Part shown: in pieces, positions 1-6,160 of the stretch | Position numbering within the stretch: position 1 is the stretch's first letter | Layout of the letters: each line of letters opens with the position of its first letter | Source: Bifidobacterium breve | GTDB lineage: Bacteria > Actinomycetota > Actinomycetes > S36-B12 | Direction: 5' to 3' | NCBI GenBank assembly: GCA_945870085.1 | Contig: CAMBQX010000007.1 | Span: forward strand, 1-23,327 | Length of the DNA stretch: 23,327 bases | Notes under the pieces: model-generated | Seen by the model: only the letters and a program-made list of their open reading frames with translations | What the model was told of the DNA's origin: nothing | The model's database searches: none | Position numbers and translations under genes: made by a program

Positions 1-132
1 TTGTGCGATCGGCAACTTTTCAGCGAGGTCGATAGACAAAGACGGCCCCTTGCGGGGCCGCCGCGCGCCTGTCTTGCCGGCTGCTGGCAGGAGCGCCAGC
101 TGATTTGTCTCGGGATCGATCGCGGGGCTCAC
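1..132 (-). CDS. priA: N-terminal fragment of probable primosomal protein N' (PriA), cut by the window edge
   Basis: An open frame starts with GTG at 132 and stays open for 44 codons to the left edge. The GTG overlaps the metK stop codon in a GTGA arrangement (132 to 129), typical of translational coupling. The peptide has an Ala/Pro/basic-rich start (residues 16–30, with ARRPRKG) and then reads EKLPIAQ at 38–44. I recall actinobacterial PriA proteins starting with a basic linker followed by a LPVARV-like strand, and priA commonly follows metK in this phylum. PriA is the replication-restart helicase. The identification rests mainly on gene order and this short N-terminus, because no helicase motif is inside the window. 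A TTG at 39 is an alternative start, preceded by AAGGGG. The coding frame is better supported than the name. Confidence 0.55.
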   Translation of the reverse strand, partial: MSPAIDPETNQLALLPAAGKTGARRPRKGPSLSIDLAEKLPIAQ

Positions 133-1379
133 ACCCCGGCAACCGTCCGCAAATTTTCGGCACGGTCGGTGTTTTCCCAGGTGAAGGTCGGGCCTACCTG
201 CGAGCGCTGTGCCGGCTTATCCGCATCGAGTAACTCGTTGGTGCCCTGCGGGCGGCCGAAGTGTCCATAGGCGCTGGTGACCCTAAAGATTGGGCGCAGC
301 AGATCAAGATCGCGAATAATTGCCGCTGGGCGCAGATCAAATACCCGAAGTACCGCATCTTGGATGGCTTCGTCCCCGATGACGCCGGTGCCGAATGTCT
401 CGACGAAGACACCTACCGGGTGGGCTTTCCCGATTGCATAAGCAACCTGTACCTCACACCGAGTGGCTAAGCCTGCGGCAACAACGTTCTTGGCAACCCA
501 ACGCACCGCATAAGCGGCGGAGCGATCGACTTTGGACGGATCCTTACCTGAAAATGCTCCACCACCGTGTCGGGCCATGCCACCGTAGGTGTCGACGATG
601 ATTTTGCGGCCGGTCAGGCCCGCATCGCCCATTGGGCCACCTACCTCGAAACGACCGGTTGGGTTAACCAAAAGTCGATAATCACGGGAATCAAGGTCCA
701 AGGTTTCCAGGATTGGATCAACCACGTGCTTGCGGATATCAGGGGTGAGCATGGTGTCAAGATTGATATCGCGCGAGTGCTGGCTCGAAACCACAATGGT
801 GTCGATTCGGGTGGGACGATCATCCTCGTCGTATTCGATGGTGACCTGGGTCTTACCATCGGGGCGCAAATATGGCACGCGACCGTCCTTGCGCACTTCG
901 GTCAATCGCTCAGCCAAGCGATGTGCCAATGAAATTGGCAGCGGCATGAGCTCAAGGGTGTCGGTGCATGCGTATCCGAACATCAAGCCTTGGTCACCGG
1001 CTCCTTGGCGGTCGAGAGGGTCGCCACTACCGCCTTCACGCTCTTCGATTGCATCGTCGACGCCTTGGGCGATGTCAGGTGATTGCTTGCCGATAGATAC
1101 CGAAATGCCACAGGACTCACCGTCAAAACCTTTTGTCGAGGAGTCGTATCCAATACCCAGTACGGTGTCGCGCACCAAACGAATGACATCAGCGAAACCT
1201 TCGGTGGTAACCTCACCCGCCACGTGCACCTGACCGGTTGTCAACATTGTCTCGACAGCCACGCGGCTGCGCGGATCCTGCCGAAGCAAATCATCGAGAA
1301 TCGCATCGCTGATTTGGTCAGCCATTTTATCCGGATGACCCTCGGTAACCGATTCTGACGTGAACAAGCGCTTAGACAC
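129..1379 (-). CDS. metK: S-adenosylmethionine synthetase
   Basis: MetK condenses ATP and L-methionine to S-adenosylmethionine in the cytoplasm, releasing phosphate and diphosphate; it normally works as a tetramer. The 416-residue product is slightly longer than many bacterial homologues (about 380–400) and complete. Signatures are GHPDK at residues 14–18 (ATP/methionine site), GAGDQGLMFGYA at 126–137 and the glycine-rich P-loop-like GGGAFSGKDPSK at 272–283. The start is GTG, preceded about 7 bases upstream by AAGGGGA, a good ribosome binding site. It lies 56 bases after coaBC, the largest gap in the left-hand operon, so a private promoter is possible, although I see no strong −35/−10 pair. 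Its stop overlaps the start of the probable priA gene by 4 bases. I see no SAM riboswitch in the short upstream gap. Confidence 0.98.
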   Translation of the reverse strand: MSKRLFTSESVTEGHPDKMADQISDAILDDLLRQDPRSRVAVETMLTTGQVHVAGEVTTEGFADVIRLVRDTVLGIGYDSSTKGFDGESCGISVSIGKQSPDIAQGVDDAIEEREGGSGDPLDRQGAGDQGLMFGYACTDTLELMPLPISLAHRLAERLTEVRKDGRVPYLRPDGKTQVTIEYDEDDRPTRIDTIVVSSQHSRDINLDTMLTPDIRKHVVDPILETLDLDSRDYRLLVNPTGRFEVGGPMGDAGLTGRKIIVDTYGGMARHGGGAFSGKDPSKVDRSAAYAVRWVAKNVVAAGLATRCEVQVAYAIGKAHPVGVFVETFGTGVIGDEAIQDAVLRVFDLRPAAIIRDLDLLRPIFRVTSAYGHFGRPQGTNELLDADKPAQRSQVGPTFTWENTDRAENLRTVAGV

Positions 1380-1435
1380 GTGATATCCCCTTAAAGATGT
1401 GGTAAGACCAACAATTGGTTTTCAAGGTTAAAGAA

Positions 1436-2707
1436 TCAGTCTAATGGCAAGGAGTGTTTCCACTCCTGCACCACGGCGTCCCAGACGGCATCGGAAATTG
1501 CCGCTTTTGAAGCCCTCGCTACCTGCACGTGGGTGCCCTCATGGCCCAAGATCGTCACTTCATTTTCTTCTGCCCCAAACACCACTTGGCGCCCAACCTC
1601 ATTAACAACCAGGAGGTCGCAGCCCTTGCGGGCCAACTTACGCCGGCCCAACTCAATCAACTCATCACCGTCAAGAGCAGTCTCGGCCGCGAAACCCACA
1701 ATTACCGGCAGGACGCCATCACGCCGGCGCACTAATTCTGCCAAAACATCAACAGTTTGCGTAAGTTTTAGACTCATATCCATTGGCTCATCGGGTTTCT
1801 TAATCTTGCTCGTGGCGGCAACTTCGGGCCGAAAATCTGCCACCGCGGCGGCCATCACCACGGCATCGGCGCCACTTGCCGCGGCTAGCATTTCCTGTAG
1901 TAACTCGGCCGCCGAACTCACGGGGCGCAAGGTGACCCCGGCCGGTGCTGGGACGCTGAGGTGCGCCGCCACCAAAGTCACGAGCGCGCCGCGGGAAACA
2001 GCGGTTCGAGCTAACTCCACCCCTTGCCGACCACTGCTGATATTGCCGATAAAGCGGACGGGATCCCATGATTCACGGGTACCCCCGGCGCTGATTACCA
2101 CGCGGCGGCCAACCAAATCGCTCGTTGGCGTTCGGCGCAGCACATCTTGCACCGCAGCCACGATCGCGGCGGGATCTGGTAAGCGCCCGGTGCCGACATC
2201 AGGGCCGGTAAGTCGCCCGGAAGCGGGCTCAAGCACGATAATCCCGCGAGCCCGAAGCGTTGACACATTGTGCTGGGTAGCGGGGTGCTGCCACATTTCG
2301 GTATGCATCGCCGGAGCCAGCACAACTGGGCAGCGTGCGGTCAACAACACATTTGTTAAGAGATCATTTGCGATGCCATGCGTGGCCCTTGCTAAGAGAT
2401 CGGCGGTGGCCGGTGCCACCACCACACAATCGGCCTGCTGACCTAATTTAACGTGTGAGACCTCATGGGAATTTTCCCAGACGGATGAAGCAACCGGGTG
2501 CGCCGACAAAGCCGCCCAAGTGGGTTCACCAACAAAGTGCAAAGCCGCGACGGTTGGAACCACCGTGACGTCATGGCCGGACTCGGTCAAGCCCCGGAGT
2601 ACTTCAACTCCTTTATAAGCCGCGATACCGCCAGCAACCCCCAGTACGACACGAGGCCGGTCACCCACCTGGGGTAAACCGGCCTGAGCGCCATTTGGCG
2701 GCGACAT
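1436..2707 (-). CDS. coaBC: Bifunctional phosphopantothenoylcysteine decarboxylase / phosphopantothenate–cysteine ligase
   Basis: CoaBC (Dfp) carries out two steps of coenzyme A synthesis: CoaB joins cysteine to 4'-phosphopantothenate using CTP, and CoaC decarboxylates the product using FMN. The 423-residue protein has the N-terminal CoaC flavoprotein domain first (GVAGGIAAYKG near residue 23, VVVAPATADLLA, then APAMHTEMW). The CoaB domain follows, with ISAGGTRE, FIGNISSGRQG, MAAAVADFRP and the KIKK loop that contacts the nucleotide. In E. coli Dfp the PAMN motif holds a substrate-binding Asn. Here it is PAMH, which I recall as the usual mycobacterial form, so it is not evidence of inactivation. 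The ATG start lies 5 bases after the rpoZ stop. No strong ribosome binding site is visible, so coupling to rpoZ is likely. Confidence 0.97.
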   Translation of the reverse strand: MSPPNGAQAGLPQVGDRPRVVLGVAGGIAAYKGVEVLRGLTESGHDVTVVPTVAALHFVGEPTWAALSAHPVASSVWENSHEVSHVKLGQQADCVVVAPATADLLARATHGIANDLLTNVLLTARCPVVLAPAMHTEMWQHPATQHNVSTLRARGIIVLEPASGRLTGPDVGTGRLPDPAAIVAAVQDVLRRTPTSDLVGRRVVISAGGTRESWDPVRFIGNISSGRQGVELARTAVSRGALVTLVAAHLSVPAPAGVTLRPVSSAAELLQEMLAAASGADAVVMAAAVADFRPEVAATSKIKKPDEPMDMSLKLTQTVDVLAELVRRRDGVLPVIVGFAAETALDGDELIELGRRKLARKGCDLLVVNEVGRQVVFGAEENEVTILGHEGTHVQVARASKAAISDAVWDAVVQEWKHSLPLD

Positions 2708-2712
2708 CGAAG

Positions 2713-2985
2713 TCAGGCCGTAGCCTCGACTACCTCGATCGCCTCTGCGGAAAGTAGCCCGGCGTCGATTTCGCGCAGCGCAATCGACAGTGACTTCTCT
2801 TGCACATGGGTCTCAACGAGGGGGCCGACGTACTCCAGCAAGCCTTCACCGAGCTGCGAGTAGTAAGCATTTATTTGCCGGGCCCGCTTGGATGCGTAGA
2901 TAACCAAGGAGAACTTGGAGTCGGTTCTTTCCAGCAGGGCGTCTATCGAGGGATGGGTAATGCCCTCAGGTCTGGGGTTGGTCAT
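2713..2985 (-). CDS. rpoZ: DNA-directed RNA polymerase omega subunit
   Basis: Omega is the small RNA polymerase subunit that chaperones the beta' subunit and stabilises core enzyme. The 90-residue product has the family layout. An N-terminal segment (THPSIDALLERTDSKFSLV) leads into the conserved helix with A-S-K-R-A-R-Q-I-N at about residues 31–39. An acidic C-terminal tail then includes KSLSIALREI, close to the actinobacterial form. The gene begins inside the 3' end of gmk (20-base overlap, 2966–2985), so its translation probably depends on gmk translation. The coaBC start follows the stop by 5 bases. The gmk–rpoZ–coaBC order is conserved widely in Gram-positive bacteria and supports the assignment of this short gene. 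Confidence 0.96.
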   Translation of the reverse strand: MTNPRPEGITHPSIDALLERTDSKFSLVIYASKRARQINAYYSQLGEGLLEYVGPLVETHVQEKSLSIALREIDAGLLSAEAIEVVEATA

Positions 2986-3535
2986 ATAGGCATGCTACCA
3001 ATGCGCCCGCGCAGTGCCCTACGTCGGTATTCACAATGACCCGATCGAACTCCGGTGCCGCTGCCAATTCCTGCTCAGCGGCCGCCAAACGCTTGGCCAC
3101 CGACTCGGTGCTCTCGGTGCCCCGGCCGATCAACCTGGCCTCCAATTCGGGCCACGAAGGTGGCGCTAAAAATACTAACTGGGCTTCGGGCACCCGGGTT
3201 CGCACCTGCCTCGCCCCGGCCACCTCAATCTCCAAGATTACCGGGGTGCCACTGGCCCGATGCTCAAGAACCGGGCCACGCGGCGTGCCATACCGATTGC
3301 CAGCGAATTCAGCCCACTCGAGTAGTTCGTCCTGCTCAATTAACCGAGTGAACTCAGCATCGTCAACGAAAAAATATTCCCTGCCATTTACTTCACCGGC
3401 TCGCGGCGGCCGTGTCGTGGCTGACACTGAAAGCCAAACATCGGGAGCCAGAGCAAGCACCGCATCGACCACCGTGCTCTTGCCTACTCCAGATGGGCCG
3501 GAGACAACGACTAGAGGTGCGAGCTTGGCCCCCAT
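2966..3535 (-). CDS. gmk: Guanylate kinase
   Basis: Gmk phosphorylates GMP to GDP with ATP, feeding GTP and dGTP pools. The 189-residue protein is of normal length. Its P-loop GPSGVGKS starts at residue 13. The GMP-binding stretch TTRPPRAGEVNGREYFF lies near residues 40–56, and the lid region has ARLIGRGTES. The ATG overlaps the pyrF stop by one base (TAATG), and the 3' end overlaps rpoZ by 20 bases. In mycobacteria and Streptomyces a small gene for integration host factor (mIHF/sIHF) sits directly upstream of gmk. Here there is no room for it. The position ties purine nucleotide kinase expression to the pyrimidine operon. Confidence 0.98.
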   Translation of the reverse strand: MGAKLAPLVVVSGPSGVGKSTVVDAVLALAPDVWLSVSATTRPPRAGEVNGREYFFVDDAEFTRLIEQDELLEWAEFAGNRYGTPRGPVLEHRASGTPVILEIEVAGARQVRTRVPEAQLVFLAPPSWPELEARLIGRGTESTESVAKRLAAAEQELAAAPEFDRVIVNTDVGHCAGALVACLYDQPQT

Positions 3536-4251
3536 TAATTCACGCTCGCGATACTGCGAGCAATATCAAGCGCCGCATGCGCGATATCAGCTGCACCAGT
3601 AATCGGCCGGCCGATTACCAATAGGTCAGCACCGTCAGCGATCGCTTGCTCTGGTGTTGCGACCCGCTTTTGATCACCCGCGGCACTACCCACCGGCCGC
3701 ACCCCCGGAGTGATCAAAGTTATATCCGCTCCAACCGCTGCACGAATTGCGGACACCTCACGCGGTGAACACACCACCGCCCGCGCACCGGCATTTGTTG
3801 CTAAGACAGCAAGGCGCACCGCTGCCTCGATTGATGGCCCAGCCATGCCAATGCTAGTCAAGGTCTCTTCATCTATGGAGGTTAGAACTGTTACCGCTGC
3901 AATGCGCGTATTCGGCAGCGCGAGTGCAGCGGCCTCGATCATGGCGGCCCCACCTGCAGCATGCACCGTCAAAATCGCCGGCTCCAAATGTGCCACCGCA
4001 CCCGCCGCACCGGCGACAGTCGCGGGGATGTCATGGAGTTTCAGATCAAGGAATAGTTCAATATCTTCGACTCCGCCAGCCCGCGCAGCTTCACGAGCAG
4101 CAATAACCGCTATGGCCCCATCGCGGCAGAAGACTTCGAGGCCCACTTTCAAGGTTGAAACCACCGGGGCCACCGCCTGCGCCCAACTTCGAAGGGTATC
4201 CAGATTGGGTGCATCGAGCGCCACTGCAATTGGTGCGCGATTTGGCTTCAT
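3535..4251 (-). CDS. pyrF: Orotidine-5'-phosphate decarboxylase (type 1)
   Basis: PyrF decarboxylates OMP to UMP, the last step of de novo pyrimidine synthesis, as a cofactor-free TIM-barrel dimer. The 238-residue protein carries the type 1 catalytic signature: Lys35 in TLKVGLE, then D69-x-K71-x-x-D74 within DLKLHDIPATV. The phosphate-binding end has TPGVRPVG and the late VIGRPIT. Mycobacterial PyrF is longer (about 270 residues) and belongs to the type 2 subfamily, with a KRGDIG-like catalytic stretch. This gene is therefore closer in type to Bacillus and E. coli enzymes. Its ATG overlaps the pyrD stop in an ATGA, and its stop overlaps the gmk start in TAATG. Confidence 0.97.
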   Translation of the reverse strand: MKPNRAPIAVALDAPNLDTLRSWAQAVAPVVSTLKVGLEVFCRDGAIAVIAAREAARAGGVEDIELFLDLKLHDIPATVAGAAGAVAHLEPAILTVHAAGGAAMIEAAALALPNTRIAAVTVLTSIDEETLTSIGMAGPSIEAAVRLAVLATNAGARAVVCSPREVSAIRAAVGADITLITPGVRPVGSAAGDQKRVATPEQAIADGADLLVIGRPITGAADIAHAALDIARSIASVN

Positions 4252-5270
4252 TCGAGTTCTATTTCACCTTCACCGGCAGTTTCAAAAACATCTGCGCCGC
4301 GGTGCCCGTACGAGATCGCCTCGCTGACACTACCGAAACCTCGTTCCTGAAGTGCCAAAGCCAATTCATTGTGCACGCGCATCGGGGCAGAAGGATCATT
4401 GAAAGTCATGGTGCCTACCGATACCGCATTGGCTCCGGCCAGGATAAATTGCAGTGCATCAAGGCCGGTTCGGATACCTCCAACCCCGAGGATTGGGATA
4501 TCCGGAAGTGCTTGGCGAATTTGCCAAACGCAACGAAGTGCAATCGGTCGAATTGCGGGCCCGCTCAGGCCACCGGTAACCCCGGCGAGTGCTGGTCGCA
4601 TCGTTTCGAGATCAATGACCATACCCAGCGCTGTATTGATTACCGTCAAACCATCAACTCCCGCGCGCACCACCGACCGGGCGATCTCAGCGATATCGGT
4701 AACATCGGGAGACAATTTCGCGAAAATTGGAGTCTGCGAGTCACTTTGCCGGCGCACCGTCTGAATTACGTTTGCTGCCATTTCGGGGTCGCAGGCAAAT
4801 ACTTGATTTCGATCCGTGACATTTGGGCAGGAAATGTTGACTTCAATGGCGTCGACTCCCCCTGCGCTGCGCAACTTTTGCGCAAGTTTTCCGTACTCGT
4901 CAACCGACTCCCCCGCGATTGACACCACGGTTCGAGCACCGCGCGCTTCCAGCCATGCTAAGTCCACTTCGATGAATTCCTCGATGCCTGGGCCCTGCAA
5001 ACCGATCGAATTGAGCATTCCGCTCGGGGTTTCGCACATGCGCGGGGTTGGGCGCCCGGAGCGGGGCCGCAGCATCACACTCTTAGTTACGATCGCTCCG
5101 ATCTTGGTGATATCAAAGAATTGATCAAGTTCGCGCCCAGAGGCAGCGCATCCAGACGCCGTTAAGACCGGACTCGGCATTGAGAGTGATGCGAGTGCCG
5201 CCGACATATCAGTGTTCGGAATGGGTGCGGCGGCTGATCCAATTCCGCGCCCAAATATGGCCCGGGTCAT
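4248..5270 (-). CDS. pyrD: Dihydroorotate dehydrogenase, class 1B catalytic subunit
   Basis: PyrD oxidises dihydroorotate to orotate at FMN. The 340-residue protein is a class 1 enzyme: it carries NISCPN at residues 145–150, with Cys148 as the expected active-site base, where class 2 enzymes use Ser. Other visible motifs are SPVLTASG (33–40), NSIGLQGPG (87–95), the FMN-phosphate loop LGVGGIRTG, and AGANAVSVGT. The adjacent pyrK makes it the NAD-linked 1B type. The chosen ATG overlaps the pyrK stop by 4 bases (ATGA), which favours it. An internal ATG at 5207 (Met22) would give an N-terminus closer to typical PyrD lengths, so about 21 residues are uncertain. The C-terminus is acidic (GEGEIELE). 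Confidence 0.96.
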   Translation of the reverse strand: MTRAIFGRGIGSAAAPIPNTDMSAALASLSMPSPVLTASGCAASGRELDQFFDITKIGAIVTKSVMLRPRSGRPTPRMCETPSGMLNSIGLQGPGIEEFIEVDLAWLEARGARTVVSIAGESVDEYGKLAQKLRSAGGVDAIEVNISCPNVTDRNQVFACDPEMAANVIQTVRRQSDSQTPIFAKLSPDVTDIAEIARSVVRAGVDGLTVINTALGMVIDLETMRPALAGVTGGLSGPAIRPIALRCVWQIRQALPDIPILGVGGIRTGLDALQFILAGANAVSVGTMTFNDPSAPMRVHNELALALQERGFGSVSEAISYGHRGADVFETAGEGEIELE

Positions 5271-6121
5271 GACATATCCAATGCCGGCGCACCGAGCGCA
5301 TCGGCTGGAATGGTGCCGATTTCGTCCCAGCGGACTAAATCACCACGAAATATTGGGCCTTCGATACAAGACCGAACCATACGGGTAATTCCATCATCAC
5401 CGATCACCGGCAAAACACATGTCATGCAGATGCCAATACCGCAGGCCATGGATTCTTCCACCGAGCACTGGCTATACGCGCGATATTCCGCGGCGATGGC
5501 GGCAACAGCGGCGAGCATGCCCATTGGGCCACAGGCGTACACCACCGCAGAGTTATTACGTTCCATAATGTCGGGCAGCACATCGGTAACCCGGCCTTTG
5601 GTGCCAGACGAGCCGTCCTCGGTGGTTATCGTGAGCATCGAAGAGACCCGCTTGATGTCGAGAACTCCATAGAGTTTTTCTTCGGTAGATGCACCAAGCA
5701 CTACATCGACTCGGCACCCCCGTTCACGAAGTTGTTCGGCCAACATAAATAGTGGCGCTGAACCGTAGCCGCCTCCGACAAGCACACACGGCACCCCCTC
5801 TTTCGGCAAAATGAAGGGCTTGCCGAGCGGACCAACGATGTCAAGGGTGTCATGGCGACGACGCCCACTTAGCCAGCGAGTGCCTTTACCCTGTACCCCT
5901 ACTACAACATCGAGGGTGCCACCGTAAACACCACGGGATTGAACCTGATGAATTGCAAATGCGCGCCGCAAGATTAGGCCAGACTCTTCGCCACCGATAC
6001 CGATGGTTACGAAGTGGCCGGGCCGAAACTGCTCTGGGATACCTGGGGCCGTTATCGAGAGCACGTAGTAGACGCCGGCGCGCCGAACGTCAAGTACTTC
6101 ACCCCTCACCTGTACTGGCAC
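5267..6121 (-). CDS. pyrK: Dihydroorotate dehydrogenase electron transfer subunit
   Basis: PyrK carries FAD and a [2Fe-2S] cluster and passes electrons from PyrD to NAD+, completing the class 1B heterotetramer. In the 284-residue product the FAD-binding barrel has RPGHFV (33–38) and LRRAFAIHQ (51–59). The nucleotide-binding fold has VGGGYGSAPL (115–124) and YACGPMGML. The cluster ligands are Cys227, Cys232, Cys235 and Cys252, the C-x4-C-x2-C-x16-C spacing expected for PyrK. The start is GTG at 6121, immediately after an in-frame TAG, so no longer N-terminus is possible without readthrough. AAGGTG about 9 bases upstream may serve as the ribosome binding site. The stop overlaps pyrD by 4 bases. 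A GTG four codons later is a less likely start. Confidence 0.96.
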   Translation of the reverse strand: MPVQVRGEVLDVRRAGVYYVLSITAPGIPEQFRPGHFVTIGIGGEESGLILRRAFAIHQVQSRGVYGGTLDVVVGVQGKGTRWLSGRRRHDTLDIVGPLGKPFILPKEGVPCVLVGGGYGSAPLFMLAEQLRERGCRVDVVLGASTEEKLYGVLDIKRVSSMLTITTEDGSSGTKGRVTDVLPDIMERNNSAVVYACGPMGMLAAVAAIAAEYRAYSQCSVEESMACGIGICMTCVLPVIGDDGITRMVRSCIEGPIFRGDLVRWDEIGTIPADALGAPALDMS

Positions 6122-6160
6122 CTAATTCACGCACCTTACGTAGTAGTCGCCCCGGTTCAT
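6122..6160 (-). other. 12-codon mini-ORF between carB and pyrK
   Basis: An ATG at 6160 overlaps the carB stop in an ATGA. It reads MNRGDYYVRCVN and ends in TAG at 6124–6122, and the GTG of pyrK follows with no base between. The mini-ORF is in the same frame as pyrK. It could be a coupling peptide that carries ribosomes from carB to pyrK, a remnant of a longer PyrK N-terminus cut by an amber codon, or chance. No function is known to me. Confidence 0.3.

Noticed and set aside
43..60. GC-rich hairpin (CGGCCCC/GGGGCCG) with a T-rich stretch on the minus strand, resembling a metK terminator
   Set aside because: It lies inside an open frame that overlaps the metK stop as GTGA and looks like the start of PriA; the T-stretch is also broken by G and C.
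2300..2350. Possible loss of CoaC function because PAMN is replaced by PAMH
   Set aside because: I recall PAMHTEMW in mycobacterial CoaBC, so this is a phylum variant and not damage.
1533..2441. Long plus-strand open frame of about 300 codons opposite coaBC
   Set aside because: It is Ser/Thr/Arg/Ala-rich low-complexity sequence mirroring coaBC codons, with no recognisable domain. coaBC on the other strand has every family motif.
3036..4922. Several plus-strand frames (3036–3602, 3710–4327, 4155–4922) opposite gmk, pyrF and pyrD
   Set aside because: They are antisense shadows of well-supported genes, with no homology I recognise.
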